DNA from: Marinomonas alcarazii
Lineage (GTDB): Bacteria > Pseudomonadota > Gammaproteobacteria > Pseudomonadales > Marinomonadaceae
Length of the DNA stretch: 64,000 bases
Direction of reading: 5' to 3'
NCBI RefSeq assembly: GCF_003208215.1
Contig: NZ_QKLW01000002.1
Location: 394,576 to 458,575, forward strand
Shown here: piece after piece, positions 8,842 to 19,100 of the stretch
Numbering within the stretch: the first letter of the stretch is position 1
Layout: every line of letters starts with the position of its first letter
Notes under the pieces: model-generated
Database searches by the model: none
What the model was told of the DNA's origin: nothing
What the model saw: only the letters and a program-made list of their open reading frames with translations
Made by a program: the position numbers and the translations under genes

Positions 8842-9645
8842 CTAAAAATTCTTGGGTAAAGATAAATACGCCATAACGGCACTGTCTCGAAACGACTTAT
8901 CTAGATGTCTTTGCTGCTGACGATAGATTCGGCAAAATTCCAATGGACTCCCTACGTCATGAAGAAAAGGATTATGTGATATTGAAGCCAAGCTATTTTG
9001 CCACTTTTGTTTGAATCCATCTGGTAAAGTGGGCAATTCGGACAAAACACGTTCCGCAAGGCAAAACTTGCTATTCATAGTCATCGAGAGCATGTCATCA
9101 TTCGCCTCCCCCATCCAACAACGTCCTTTCGCATCAACATATATCAATGGAAGAAATGGTGCTAAAGCAGGGCACACGTCATTACAATAGATCTCAACCC
9201 CCCAATAAGAGTGCGCAATTTTAATAAACTGCTCAAAGCTGGTGATAGTGAAGAATCGTGATTGCTCTAAGGGCAGAATTTCGACTCTGGGTTTGTTCGG
9301 ATTAACCGTGTCATTAGAAACATCAATGTACCAATCATCCAATATCATTGCGTTTTGAAAGTATTCATCGCGTAGAGAGCCCCAGACTTTTTTCAAAATT
9401 GCCCCTTTTATTAACGCTTCACGCATCAACATAAGACCAGGCTGCGTCGTCTGCAGTAATCTTTTATGGATAAGATTAAATACCTCATCACGAATCTCTT
9501 TACAACGGCCTAAAGGGTAAGCTTTGTCTAAAAGCATGGGACAACGAGGCACTAACTCTAAATCCACCAATAAGCGTAAATACGCCAAATCTTTTACTAT
9601 GGCATCAACCTGCTCTTCACCCCAATCAGTGATGCTTGTACTCAT
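8842..9645 (-). CDS. Hypothetical protein, last gene of the adhesin-export locus
   Basis: The 267-aa protein is mostly helical, with no signal peptide or membrane helix, so it is probably cytoplasmic. I recognise no family. It holds several cysteines (VPRCPML, RCKEIR, YCNDVCPAL, RCWMGE, FCLAE). It begins 3 nt after the stop of the M50/HlyD gene on the same strand, so it is almost certainly co-translated with it. That context suggests a role in making, chaperoning or regulating export of the giant adhesin. This is inference from position only. The region downstream (8734-8841) is AT-rich with no clear terminator. Confidence 0.75.
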   Translation of the reverse strand: MSTSITDWGEEQVDAIVKDLAYLRLLVDLELVPRCPMLLDKAYPLGRCKEIRDEVFNLIHKRLLQTTQPGLMLMREALIKGAILKKVWGSLRDEYFQNAMILDDWYIDVSNDTVNPNKPRVEILPLEQSRFFTITSFEQFIKIAHSYWGVEIYCNDVCPALAPFLPLIYVDAKGRCWMGEANDDMLSMTMNSKFCLAERVLSELPTLPDGFKQKWQNSLASISHNPFLHDVGSPLEFCRIYRQQQRHLDKSFRDSAVMAYLSLPKNF

Positions 9646-9648
9646 AAG

Positions 9649-11772
9649 CTAAAACCCAGACTCTCTAATAAAAACACCATAAAGATAACGTCCACCCTCT
9701 ACTAAGAAACTTGTCGGTTCAACGGATAAATCCACTCGACCATACACTTGGCGGGAAATGGACGATGTATCCTTAAAAGATAAAAGAACTTCATAGATAG
9801 ACGTATCAGGGATAATTTGATCCTGCATTTTCTGTGCGGCAATGGGGCCATCATACACAGAAGATAAACCAGGATAATTAAGGTGAGTAATTGCAGTGGG
9901 AAGTACGTTATTTACAACCAGTTTGGTGTCTAGTTTCGTACCATCATTACCAATAAATCTCGCCTCACTGCCTATTTTTAAACGACTCACAGAACGACCG
10001 CTAATATAAGCTTTTACGATACCACTCTGGACATCGTACAAGGTCGCTAACGGCATTTTTTCATTTACATAGTCATCTTTTTTAAGCGATAGCGTTTCGC
10101 CGATATAACCATCAAAAGGAGCCTGAAAGACCAAACGCTCACGGCGCTCTAACAAGGACTGTAATTGGGACTGCTCCCGTGATATTTGTGTTTGCAAGGT
10201 AAGTTTTGTACTACTGGAGGATGCCCCGGAACTGGCTCGTTGCCATTGAGTTTGCAACGCTCCAAGCCTCACCTGAGTCAAACGAATCTCTTGTTCAACC
10301 TCAGCAGACTCTAATAACATTAGCAATTCACCTTGTTTAACCTTTTTATCTACTGCAACTTGCCAAGTCACCACGCTTGCTGGCTCACTGGGATAAAAGG
10401 TTTGATGACGCTCAAAGGTAATCACCGCAGGGGCGCTTATTTGATTTTGCCAAGGCACAAGCAAAGCCGCAAGCATAAGTAAAACAACACTTAAGGTCGC
10501 AATACTGGCTTTATTTATCGTCATGTATTTTCTCAATGTAAGCCAAACACCAATTTCTTTGATAATGGGAAATACTAAAAACCACAAAATCTCCACTAAA
10601 AACAGCACAATTCCTAATAACTTAAAGGCAAAGTAATACACCAATACAGCGATGCCAATGAAAAGGAAAAAGCGATACACCCAAGTCCCCCAAGCATAGG
10701 AAACCATCAAAAGGCATTTTTTTCTATTTAAAGGTTCTGGCGGCGCAAAACCAAATCCAAATAGTTTTTCCCGCAAAAACCACTTTCCAACTAAAAAAGA
10801 GCGTGGCTGTAAATTCTCCATTCCGAGAAAATCGGACAAAGCATAATAGCCATCAAAACGCATAAAAGGACTGATATTAATCAGCAGCGATGAAACCCAA
10901 CTCGTTGTGGCAACAAAGAACAGCACACTGCGAAAGCCGCCATCTGGTACGATTCCCCATAAAAAGGTTGCCACACAAGCAATGTAAATTTCCACCCGTA
11001 CACCGGCCGTAACAATACTAAGGCGCTGAAATCGAGAACGTAATCGCCATGCATCCGTAGTATCGGTATATAAAATCGGTGTCATTAACAATAAGGCAAA
11101 ACCCATAGAACTGACACGGCAGCCATAACGTTTAGCTACAAAGGCATGCCCCAACTCATGGGCTGTTTTAACTAAAATTAAGGCACACACATAATAAACA
11201 ATCGATGAAAGGTCAAAAAAGTTTTGCAGTGTGTGAGTGAAGGTTTCCCATTGGCGCAAAACCATCACCAGGCCCAGTATTCCTAACAGTAAAGCAACCC
11301 AGTGCAAACGTAGCCGAAAAAGAAATTTTATCCTCGAAAAACATCGGTTCAACCATAAATCAGGTCTCACTAAAGGAATTTTAATAAACAAATAATTGTG
11401 CAATACCCACATTAAAATGTGCTGCTTTCGTTTAGCTGACTCTTTTTGAAGCCTTGAAAAATCCTGTGAACTACGGATTTCAACGAGGTGATTAAGCTCT
11501 AAAAAGCGAATAAAAAACTCTAACTCATTCGGCGCAACATCAAGCCCGCGACGCACCAGCAACATAACAAGTTCGTCATCTGTCTTAGCATTGCGCCACT
11601 CACGAAATAAATAAAATCCCGCACGAGATAGGAAAAAAAACTTGTTTGAAAGTGGATCAAAAATTTGCCAACGAGGCTCACCATCCTCATCAGGAGAAGC
11701 GGCCATTAGGCGTAAATTTTGACGTACGCGAGGCAATTCTCTAGGGCCATCTTCCTTCATGCCAACAAGCAT
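9649..11772 (-). CDS. Membrane M50 (site-2-protease-like) metallopeptidase fused to a PqqD-like domain and a HlyD arm
   Basis: The 707-aa protein has three parts. Residues about 30-100 form a small domain (WQIFDPLSNKFFFL, then an alternating helix pattern ending LELNHLVEI) that resembles the PqqD/RiPP-recognition winged helix. A multi-helix membrane core follows. It has the zinc motif HELGH (about 205-209) and the second M50 motif NISPFMRFDG (about 298-307), so the catalytic set H, E, H and D is present. After a final membrane helix (about 422-440) comes a HlyD-type periplasmic arm with a lipoyl half (VDKKVKQGELLMLLESAEVE), a coiled coil and a second half (VFQAPFDGYIGETLSLKKDD). It abuts the GAF-HlyD gene with no gap. 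Likely job: membrane-bound recognition, processing or export of the adjacent LEPR-leader adhesin. An upstream Met choice at residue 5 is possible. Confidence 0.88.
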   Translation of the reverse strand: MLVGMKEDGPRELPRVRQNLRLMAASPDEDGEPRWQIFDPLSNKFFFLSRAGFYLFREWRNAKTDDELVMLLVRRGLDVAPNELEFFIRFLELNHLVEIRSSQDFSRLQKESAKRKQHILMWVLHNYLFIKIPLVRPDLWLNRCFSRIKFLFRLRLHWVALLLGILGLVMVLRQWETFTHTLQNFFDLSSIVYYVCALILVKTAHELGHAFVAKRYGCRVSSMGFALLLMTPILYTDTTDAWRLRSRFQRLSIVTAGVRVEIYIACVATFLWGIVPDGGFRSVLFFVATTSWVSSLLINISPFMRFDGYYALSDFLGMENLQPRSFLVGKWFLREKLFGFGFAPPEPLNRKKCLLMVSYAWGTWVYRFFLFIGIAVLVYYFAFKLLGIVLFLVEILWFLVFPIIKEIGVWLTLRKYMTINKASIATLSVVLLMLAALLVPWQNQISAPAVITFERHQTFYPSEPASVVTWQVAVDKKVKQGELLMLLESAEVEQEIRLTQVRLGALQTQWQRASSGASSSSTKLTLQTQISREQSQLQSLLERRERLVFQAPFDGYIGETLSLKKDDYVNEKMPLATLYDVQSGIVKAYISGRSVSRLKIGSEARFIGNDGTKLDTKLVVNNVLPTAITHLNYPGLSSVYDGPIAAQKMQDQIIPDTSIYEVLLSFKDTSSISRQVYGRVDLSVEPTSFLVEGGRYLYGVFIRESGF

Positions 11773-13110
11773 CTACAACCCCAAACGCTGACGAACAAAA
11801 GTAATGGGGCGGCGCAACAAGTAATAGGCTAAAGACACCTGCTCGCCATAAAGCTTTGCAGTGCCTCGCAATCCAATTCTTGGAGGAAGTTGACCACAGT
11901 CAATGTCTGCCACTATGCGATAAGCCACGATCTGGTCTGGCGTCAAACTGGGCTCAAATGAAGAGTAATTCACACTAAAAGGAATGGGATTGAGTGGATC
12001 TGTATCTAAATACAATGTCACTTTATTGCCATGATCTAAGGAAATGGCATCTTTCACTGGCAACATAATATTTAATTGCACGTAATTTGGGTCAGCAATC
12101 AATAGAATACGCTCCCCTACCACAACAGGACGGCCTTTCCATTTTTCTGGGTCGTCCAATACCGCTACACCTGCTTTATCAGCAATAACATTGGTTTGGG
12201 CGAGTTTTGTTTTCAGATAATCACGCTCAATGGTTTTTAGCTCAACCCGCGACTCCAACTCCGACAGCTCAGATTTTTTCTTACGATCAACGTAACCCGC
12301 CTGCTCTGCTGTTCTTAATTCTGCTTGGGCACGTTCCAACTCTCGTTGAGCAACATCAAAACGTCCTTTGAATTCCGTTTTATCCATCTCCACAAGCAAT
12401 TGCCCTTTACTTACAGAGTCTCCAGGCTTCACTAAAACCTGACTAACCGCGCCCATTAAAGGAGAGGTAATTAACAGTGGATCTTTAGCCGCAATTTCAG
12501 CAGGAGCCAATACCGTTAATCGAACTGGTACAAAACTTAAGACAACAATTGCCGCCAAAACGCCCCACTGCACTTTTTTAGAAAAAAACCGCTTCCACCA
12601 GTAACGCCAACCAGAACGAGAAATAAAATACTGCAGAGCATGGGCATAACTTGATGCCAAATGCTGCAGCAAAGCAATTTCTTTCTCACTCCAGGGTTGA
12701 GATTTAGCTAGTAAGAGAACGCCTACCCGTTGATTAGGTCTAGAAGGAATAAAAAGTGGCAACCAAAGCATGCAACCAGGTGAGAACTCGCCTAAATCCT
12801 TAGCGAGTTCATCAGGCCATAAAGCCGTATCGATTGAATGCGTCTTAACCGCCGAATCAAGATTATCTTCCAGCTTAGCGATTTGCTCCAACCAAGCACA
12901 AAATGGTGTTGTGCGATCCACCAAAGATAGATCGCTTAGGGCGTTAACGGTTAGTCGCTCAATTTCATTACCTATTAAAAAAGCGGCTTGTTCATAAGGA
13001 ACCAGTGTTTTGGTCATATTGACCATCACATAACTCAGTTCCGTTAATGTTTCACAACGCCTAACTTGCTGTTCTATTTGCAGCAATTGCGCTACACCGT
13101 GATCTGACAT
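11773..13110 (-). CDS. GAF-domain / HlyD fusion membrane adaptor
   Basis: The 445-aa protein has a cytoplasmic GAF-like domain (about residues 1-165, with CMLWLPLFIP and VGVLLLAKSQPWSEKEIALLQHLA typical of GAF strands and the closing helix). A basic linker and one membrane helix (about 180-200) follow. The rest is a HlyD-type periplasmic region: a lipoyl motif (VSQVLVKPGDSVSKGQLLVEMDKTE), a short coiled coil (about 250-300) and beta-barrel parts. The fusion would let a cytoplasmic signal or protein contact gate a periplasmic adaptor. It starts 7 nt after the giant adhesin's stop and runs straight into the M50/HlyD gene, so the three are one operon. There is no ABC or RND subunit beside it. 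Confidence 0.87.
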   Translation of the reverse strand: MSDHGVAQLLQIEQQVRRCETLTELSYVMVNMTKTLVPYEQAAFLIGNEIERLTVNALSDLSLVDRTTPFCAWLEQIAKLEDNLDSAVKTHSIDTALWPDELAKDLGEFSPGCMLWLPLFIPSRPNQRVGVLLLAKSQPWSEKEIALLQHLASSYAHALQYFISRSGWRYWWKRFFSKKVQWGVLAAIVVLSFVPVRLTVLAPAEIAAKDPLLITSPLMGAVSQVLVKPGDSVSKGQLLVEMDKTEFKGRFDVAQRELERAQAELRTAEQAGYVDRKKKSELSELESRVELKTIERDYLKTKLAQTNVIADKAGVAVLDDPEKWKGRPVVVGERILLIADPNYVQLNIMLPVKDAISLDHGNKVTLYLDTDPLNPIPFSVNYSSFEPSLTPDQIVAYRIVADIDCGQLPPRIGLRGTAKLYGEQVSLAYYLLRRPITFVRQRLGL

Positions 13111-13117
13111 AATGTAT

Positions 13118-16100
13118 TTACGACACCAATAGTTTCATTAAATCACGACCATAATCATCTACCTGCCCAGCTGCTCTATCCAATTGCTCATCTAATGGCA
13201 TGAAGGTAACACCATTATCCACTTCACTCGATGAAGTCGACTCTGAAGGCGTTTGATCTTGATTGGATACTGGCAACTGGTCCAAATCCAGCTCAACATC
13301 CAACACGCGGGTATTACCATTTTCATCTACAGCATTAATTCTCAGCGTGATCTTTCCTTGTCCAGGTGGTGGAGTCATAGACACTTCACCCGTTACGGGG
13401 TTTACTTGTACCCAGTCTGGCAGACTCGTCCCATCAGATAAGGTAGCACTGTAACTACTTGCAACACCTGAATCCGCTAAACTGATAGAGACTCCATCAG
13501 GCTGCGCCGTCAAGCGAGCAATGCTCAACCCTGTGATATTAGCCGCAGCTCTTGACTCTTGCGACACTTGGACTTGCCCATCAGCACCAACATTCACAGC
13601 AACACTCGCTGAAGCGATAGTCGCAGAAGACTGATTAGCACCTATAACATCACTGCCAACGGCAGTATTACCAGCAAAACCAGTCGCTCCACTTTCTGAA
13701 GAAATGACTCCTGATGGCAAAGGAGCTGACGCTGTTGCAGGCAAGTCAGTTGGAACTGGCGCACTTACCACAGGAGCCGTTGGAGGTGGCGGGGCTGGTA
13801 CGAAAACCGGCACATCCGGAGTAACAACAGGTCTAACAGGCTCATTAACATTCACAACAATCGCTTTACTAACACTCAAATTCCCAGAATTAAATGTGTC
13901 AGCACCATTATCTGTCGCTGTCACAGTAAAGCTATAGCTGGACTTCGCTTGGTAATTCGCTGATGCCTTTAAGGTCACCTCACCCGTTGTCGCATTAATA
14001 TTCAATAAAGCCGCATCAGTACCAGACAAACTATAGGTCAAGGAACCATTATCAACATCCGTCGCCGTCGCTGTATAAATCACGGTACTGGTCGCCGCGT
14101 TTTCATTTACACTTCCAGTACTACCCGATGTGATAACTGGTGCTTCATTCACGTCTGTTACGCTCACCGTCACTGCTTGCGTATCTGTTAGACTGCCCGT
14201 CCCGTTATCGGTGACAATCACATTGAAGCTATAGCTGGATTTTGTTTCATAATCAGCGGAGTTTTTCAGTGTCACTGCGCCCGTGCTGGCGTTGATATTT
14301 AATAACGCGGCATCTGTACCAGACAAGCTATATGCCAAAGAGTCATTATCTGCATCGGTGGCCGTCGCTGTATAAATCACGGTACTGGTCGTCGCATTCT
14401 CAATCACATTACCAGTAGAGCCCGATGTAATCACTGGAGCATCATTCACATCTGCAACGCTTACTATGACACCTTGGGCATCCGTCAGGTTGCCTGTACC
14501 GTTATCGGTGACAATGACGTTGAAGCTATAACTGGATTTTGTTTCATAATCAGCAGATTCTTTTAATGTCACTACACCCGTAGTTGCATTAATGTTTAAT
14601 AATGCGGCATCTGTACCTGACAAGCTATATGTCAAAGAGTCATTATCAGCATCAGTGGCTGTCGCCGTATAGATCACTGTACTGGTCGCAGCATTCTCAT
14701 TCACACTACCAGTATTACCGGATATAATCACAGGTGCTTCATTCACGTCTGCTACGCTTACAGTCACCGCTTGGGTATCAGTCAGATTCCCCGCCCCGTC
14801 ATCGGTGGCAATCACATTAAAGCTGTAACTGGATTTTGTTTCGTAATCAGCAGATTCTTTTAATGTTACTTCACCCGTTGTCGCATTAATGTTTAATAAC
14901 GCAGCATCTGCACCAGACAAGCTATAGGTCAAAGAGTCACTCTCAGCATCAGTGGCTGTCGCCCTATAGATCACGGTACTGGTCGCCGCATTCTCATCTA
15001 CGCTACCCGTTGCGCCAGAAGTGATAACAGGAGCATCATTAGCTCCCGTAATCGTCACTGTGACATCTTGAGTGGCTTGTGAGTTGAAATCGTCTTTAAC
15101 AATAATGGTAAAGACCGCTGTTATTGTTTCCCCTTGTTTCAAAAAGTCGATGCTACTTTCGGCGATATTGAAGCTCCAGTTGACGACCCCTGTATTCGTA
15201 TTACTGCTCGGTGAACTGATACTGAACCCAGCTTTAACCGCATTAATTTGCTCTGTTGTGAGGGTGAGTGCTGTCGTACCATCTTGAGCCTTTGCTGAGA
15301 TCAACTTATCTGCTTTTGAAGCCGAAGGACGATTCGAAGTGTCAGAATCACTGAAAGTTACACTGCCACTATCTGTTAACGTTCCGCCTTCTGTGACACT
15401 ACCTGTCACATCCACAGGAGTAATCACAGGCGTCGCATTATCTTTTAGGGTGAGATCATTACCGTTTCCGCCCTGATAACTCGTTAGGAAACCACGGCTA
15501 TTCGAGGTTAACGATTCACCTTCAGCGACGCCATTCAGCGTCCCGCTGATCGGATTCGATCCTTGATTATTAAGCAGAACAAAAGTATTACCACTACTAG
15601 TAACGGAGTAAGCAATATCAAAAGCGCTGTTCGCCCCTAGAGTAACATCGCCATTCACTGCCACTTGGTCATATCCTGAACCTGCTGTTGTGCTGACTAG
15701 GTCTGCCTTCAAAGTACCATTAAGTATCAGGTTACCATTAACAATAAAAGCACCCGCACCGTTACTAACGCCAGCCACACCAGGCGCTAAAAAACCGCCA
15801 TCAGCAATAGTAAGCGTATTACCCGAATTGGCTGTAAAGACAGAACCTGTACCCGCTAAAGTAGCACCAGAATTAACCGTGACTTGAGAGGTGCCATTTA
15901 ACGAACCAGTTAATGACAAGGTTCCACCATTAAGAGTCGTAGCACCTGTGTAACTATTTTTACCTGACAGCGTTGCGGTACCAGCCCCTGTTTTTAACAG
16001 TGCACCTGACCCAGATACTGCTCCTGAGAAAGTAGCAGCGATCCCCGCATCAAGGTTCAATGCTCCGCTATTTACCAAGGTAATAGCATTGTCTATCGTG

Positions 16101-19100
16101 GCCCCATTACCTGTGACCGATAAGGTTCCTGAATTTAATGTCAGCGCTCCCGAACCAAGATTTGAGTCCGTTGCAACGGATAACGTACCACCAGAAACCG
16201 TTGTATTACCAGAATAGGTATTATCACCCGACAAGGTCAGAGTGCCGGTCCCAATCTTACTAAGTGATAAACCTTGAGAGCCCTCAGAAAGAACACCTGA
16301 GAAAGTGGTTGAAGTGTTGTCACCACCAACGGTTAACGTGCCACCATTGGCAATAATATTACCCGCTCCTGCAATGGAGCCCACCGTTTCAGAAGCATCC
16401 ACATCCAATTCTAAAGTCGCACCAGATGCCACTGTTACCGCACTTGTATCGGAAATGGCGCTACCGCCAGATGCCACCAATGTCCCCTCAGACACCGTAG
16501 TACTGCCATCATAGGAGTTCGTAGCACTCATAACTAGAGTACCAGCACCCACCTTTGTGAGGTTACGCGTACTCGTACTATCAGTAATAACGCCACTTAA
16601 GGTCAAATAATCTGCTGAGACACCAATAGAAGCATCGCTTGAGAGGCGCAATTGCCCTGAGAAAGTATTATTGCCGCTAATACTTCGCAGCGCACCAGCA
16701 CCATCAACACCACTGCCACTTACTCGTATCTCTGTTTCCGCAATACTAATACCACCCTGAAGGGCTAAAGTAGCACCATCTGCAACGCCACTAACACCAT
16801 TCGCACTTAAACCTAAAGCATTGTTATGCGCAAGAACCAAGGTACCGCCATCGACATTAATATAGTTACTAAAAGTATTATTACCAGACAGTATCACCGT
16901 GCCTGTGTGAGAGCTGTCTCCAAAAAATAAATTAAATGAATCAGTTCCGGAGATAACGCCACTAATAGACAGTGTTGATCCAGCCGCAGCCATGATATCA
17001 GGGTTACCACTCGCATCAGCGATAATAACGTTGCCAGATATAGTGTTCTCGCCACTTGTGCTAACTATGCCATCGGCACGATTGATAGTAATTTCCTCGG
17101 CTAGGGTTATTCCCCCCTCAAGCTGCAATGTCGCTGATTCAGATAAACTGGTTCCACCATTCGTTGTGCCTAGAGCACTGCTATTGCTAGCCACCAATAT
17201 ACCAGCAGAAACCCTTGTATCTCCTGTGTAAGTATTGGAACCAGACAGATTCAGTGTCCCTGCGCCACTCTTGATCAACGACCCCGAGCCCTCTAACACG
17301 CTAGAGACGGTTAAGGAGTCACTACTGCCATTGTTAAAAGTCGTATCGCCTTGCAGACTTAAAGTACCATTAGAAATCGTCAACGCGCTCATGGTATCGG
17401 CATCAAACGTAACGCCAGAAGCGACATCGATCGTCTGACCGTTCATATCGACCGTGCTACCCGAAATCAGCTCAAAAGCAATCGTCTGATTGGCAGACGC
17501 ATAATGCAAGGCCTCAGCCAATGACAAACCACCGCCATCAGCTAAATCCGTTGCATAGTCAGAAAAAGTCGCATCATCGTCCGCATTACTGCCAGAAGTA
17601 ACCGTCAGAGAGTTAATCACATCATACTTTACATCGTTACTTCCTGTCGGCGTGGTATTCGTAATCACATTACCTGCCGCATCTTGAATATTTTGACTGC
17701 TCGCAAAAGCAAGAGATACCGTGCCATTAAGGTCTGCCAGATCGCCACCCGACACCGTCACATTGTAAGTATTAGACGTCCCTACTTGGGTGATATTGGT
17801 AACCGTCGCCGTTGTCCCAGCTACAGAAAAGTCAGTTGTATCTAAGTTGGTAACCGCTTCAGCAAACGTCACTTGATAAACAAGCGAATCGGCATCCGTA
17901 AAAGCGCTGCTGGGGGTTTGGCGAGTAATAGACGTCACAGTTGGTGCCGTCGTATCCAGCACATAAGCTTGACTGTACACGGTTCCGTCATTACCTGCCG
18001 TATCGCTGACTTTCACTTTTAAAGTGTTTGACGCTGTTAGCGTCTGTCCTGCCAAAGACCAAGTATTCGATCCTACCGAAGCCGTTGCTACCGTCCAGTT
18101 AGCCCCATTATCAAGGGAAACATAAACGCTCTCACCAGGCGCCAAATTAGCGGATAAGGTTCCACTGATTGTCTGTTGGGCTGTATTGGTAATAAAGTCT
18201 CCGCTTGTTCCGGTATCAGCCGAAAGCGCTGCCGAGGCAATCGTTGTGGTCGGTGCCGTTGTATCAATAGTAATAGTGAGCCCTGACGAAGCCGAACTCA
18301 CGTTATTTGAAGCATCCGTTGCTGTTGCAGTTAACGTGTGACTTCCTTCAGACAGTGTTGAACTGGTGATACTCCAGTTACCTGAACCATTGGCCGTTGT
18401 TGAACCAAGCAGAGTGGTTCCGTCTGTATCGTAAAGCTTTACTGTAGAATTTGCTTCTGCTGTCCCCGTGACAGTCGGTGTGGTTTTACTGGTAACATTA
18501 TCCGTACTGGATGTACCTGTATCGGATGCCGAAGACAAATCCGGTGTTGATGGGGCATTAGGGGGCGTGTTGTCACTAGCTGAGGCAATATTGCTTAACA
18601 CAACCGAATCAAAATCGACTGCCATCCCCCCATCCGACGCTAAAGTCGTTATGGTGACACTTGAAATACCTTGAAAGCCACTATTCGAGCTAAGATCAAA
18701 TAGAGTCCCATTTCCGTTATTAGCAATAGACTGTTGAAAAACGGTTCCATTTGAGGCGGTAAAGACAAGGGTTATCGACTTACTACCAAAGTTCGCTATT
18801 TTAATAGACCCAAAATCAAATACTTTCCCCGTCACAGTAAAGGTAAGCTGAGATTCATATCCAACGTTATAACCTGTTGATAACGTCACTGTCCCATCTA
18901 TATCTTGGCCGGACGAATTAGAGGTATCGATAATGCTATGATCCTTGGCAGTTACTGTTAATGTTTCGCCATCCTTGTTTTGAGTTACTGTCTTGTTTCC
19001 AATTCCTGAAACCCCTGACTCAAATCCAAAGGCAACATTAACCGGCATATCCAGCACATAAGCTTGACTGTACACAGTTCCGTCATTGCCCGCCGTATCG

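Noticed and set aside
13870..15040. Regularly spaced repeats considered as a CRISPR array
   Set aside because: The period is about 300 bp, the units are coding, and each encodes a cadherin-like domain. There are no short repeats with unique spacers.
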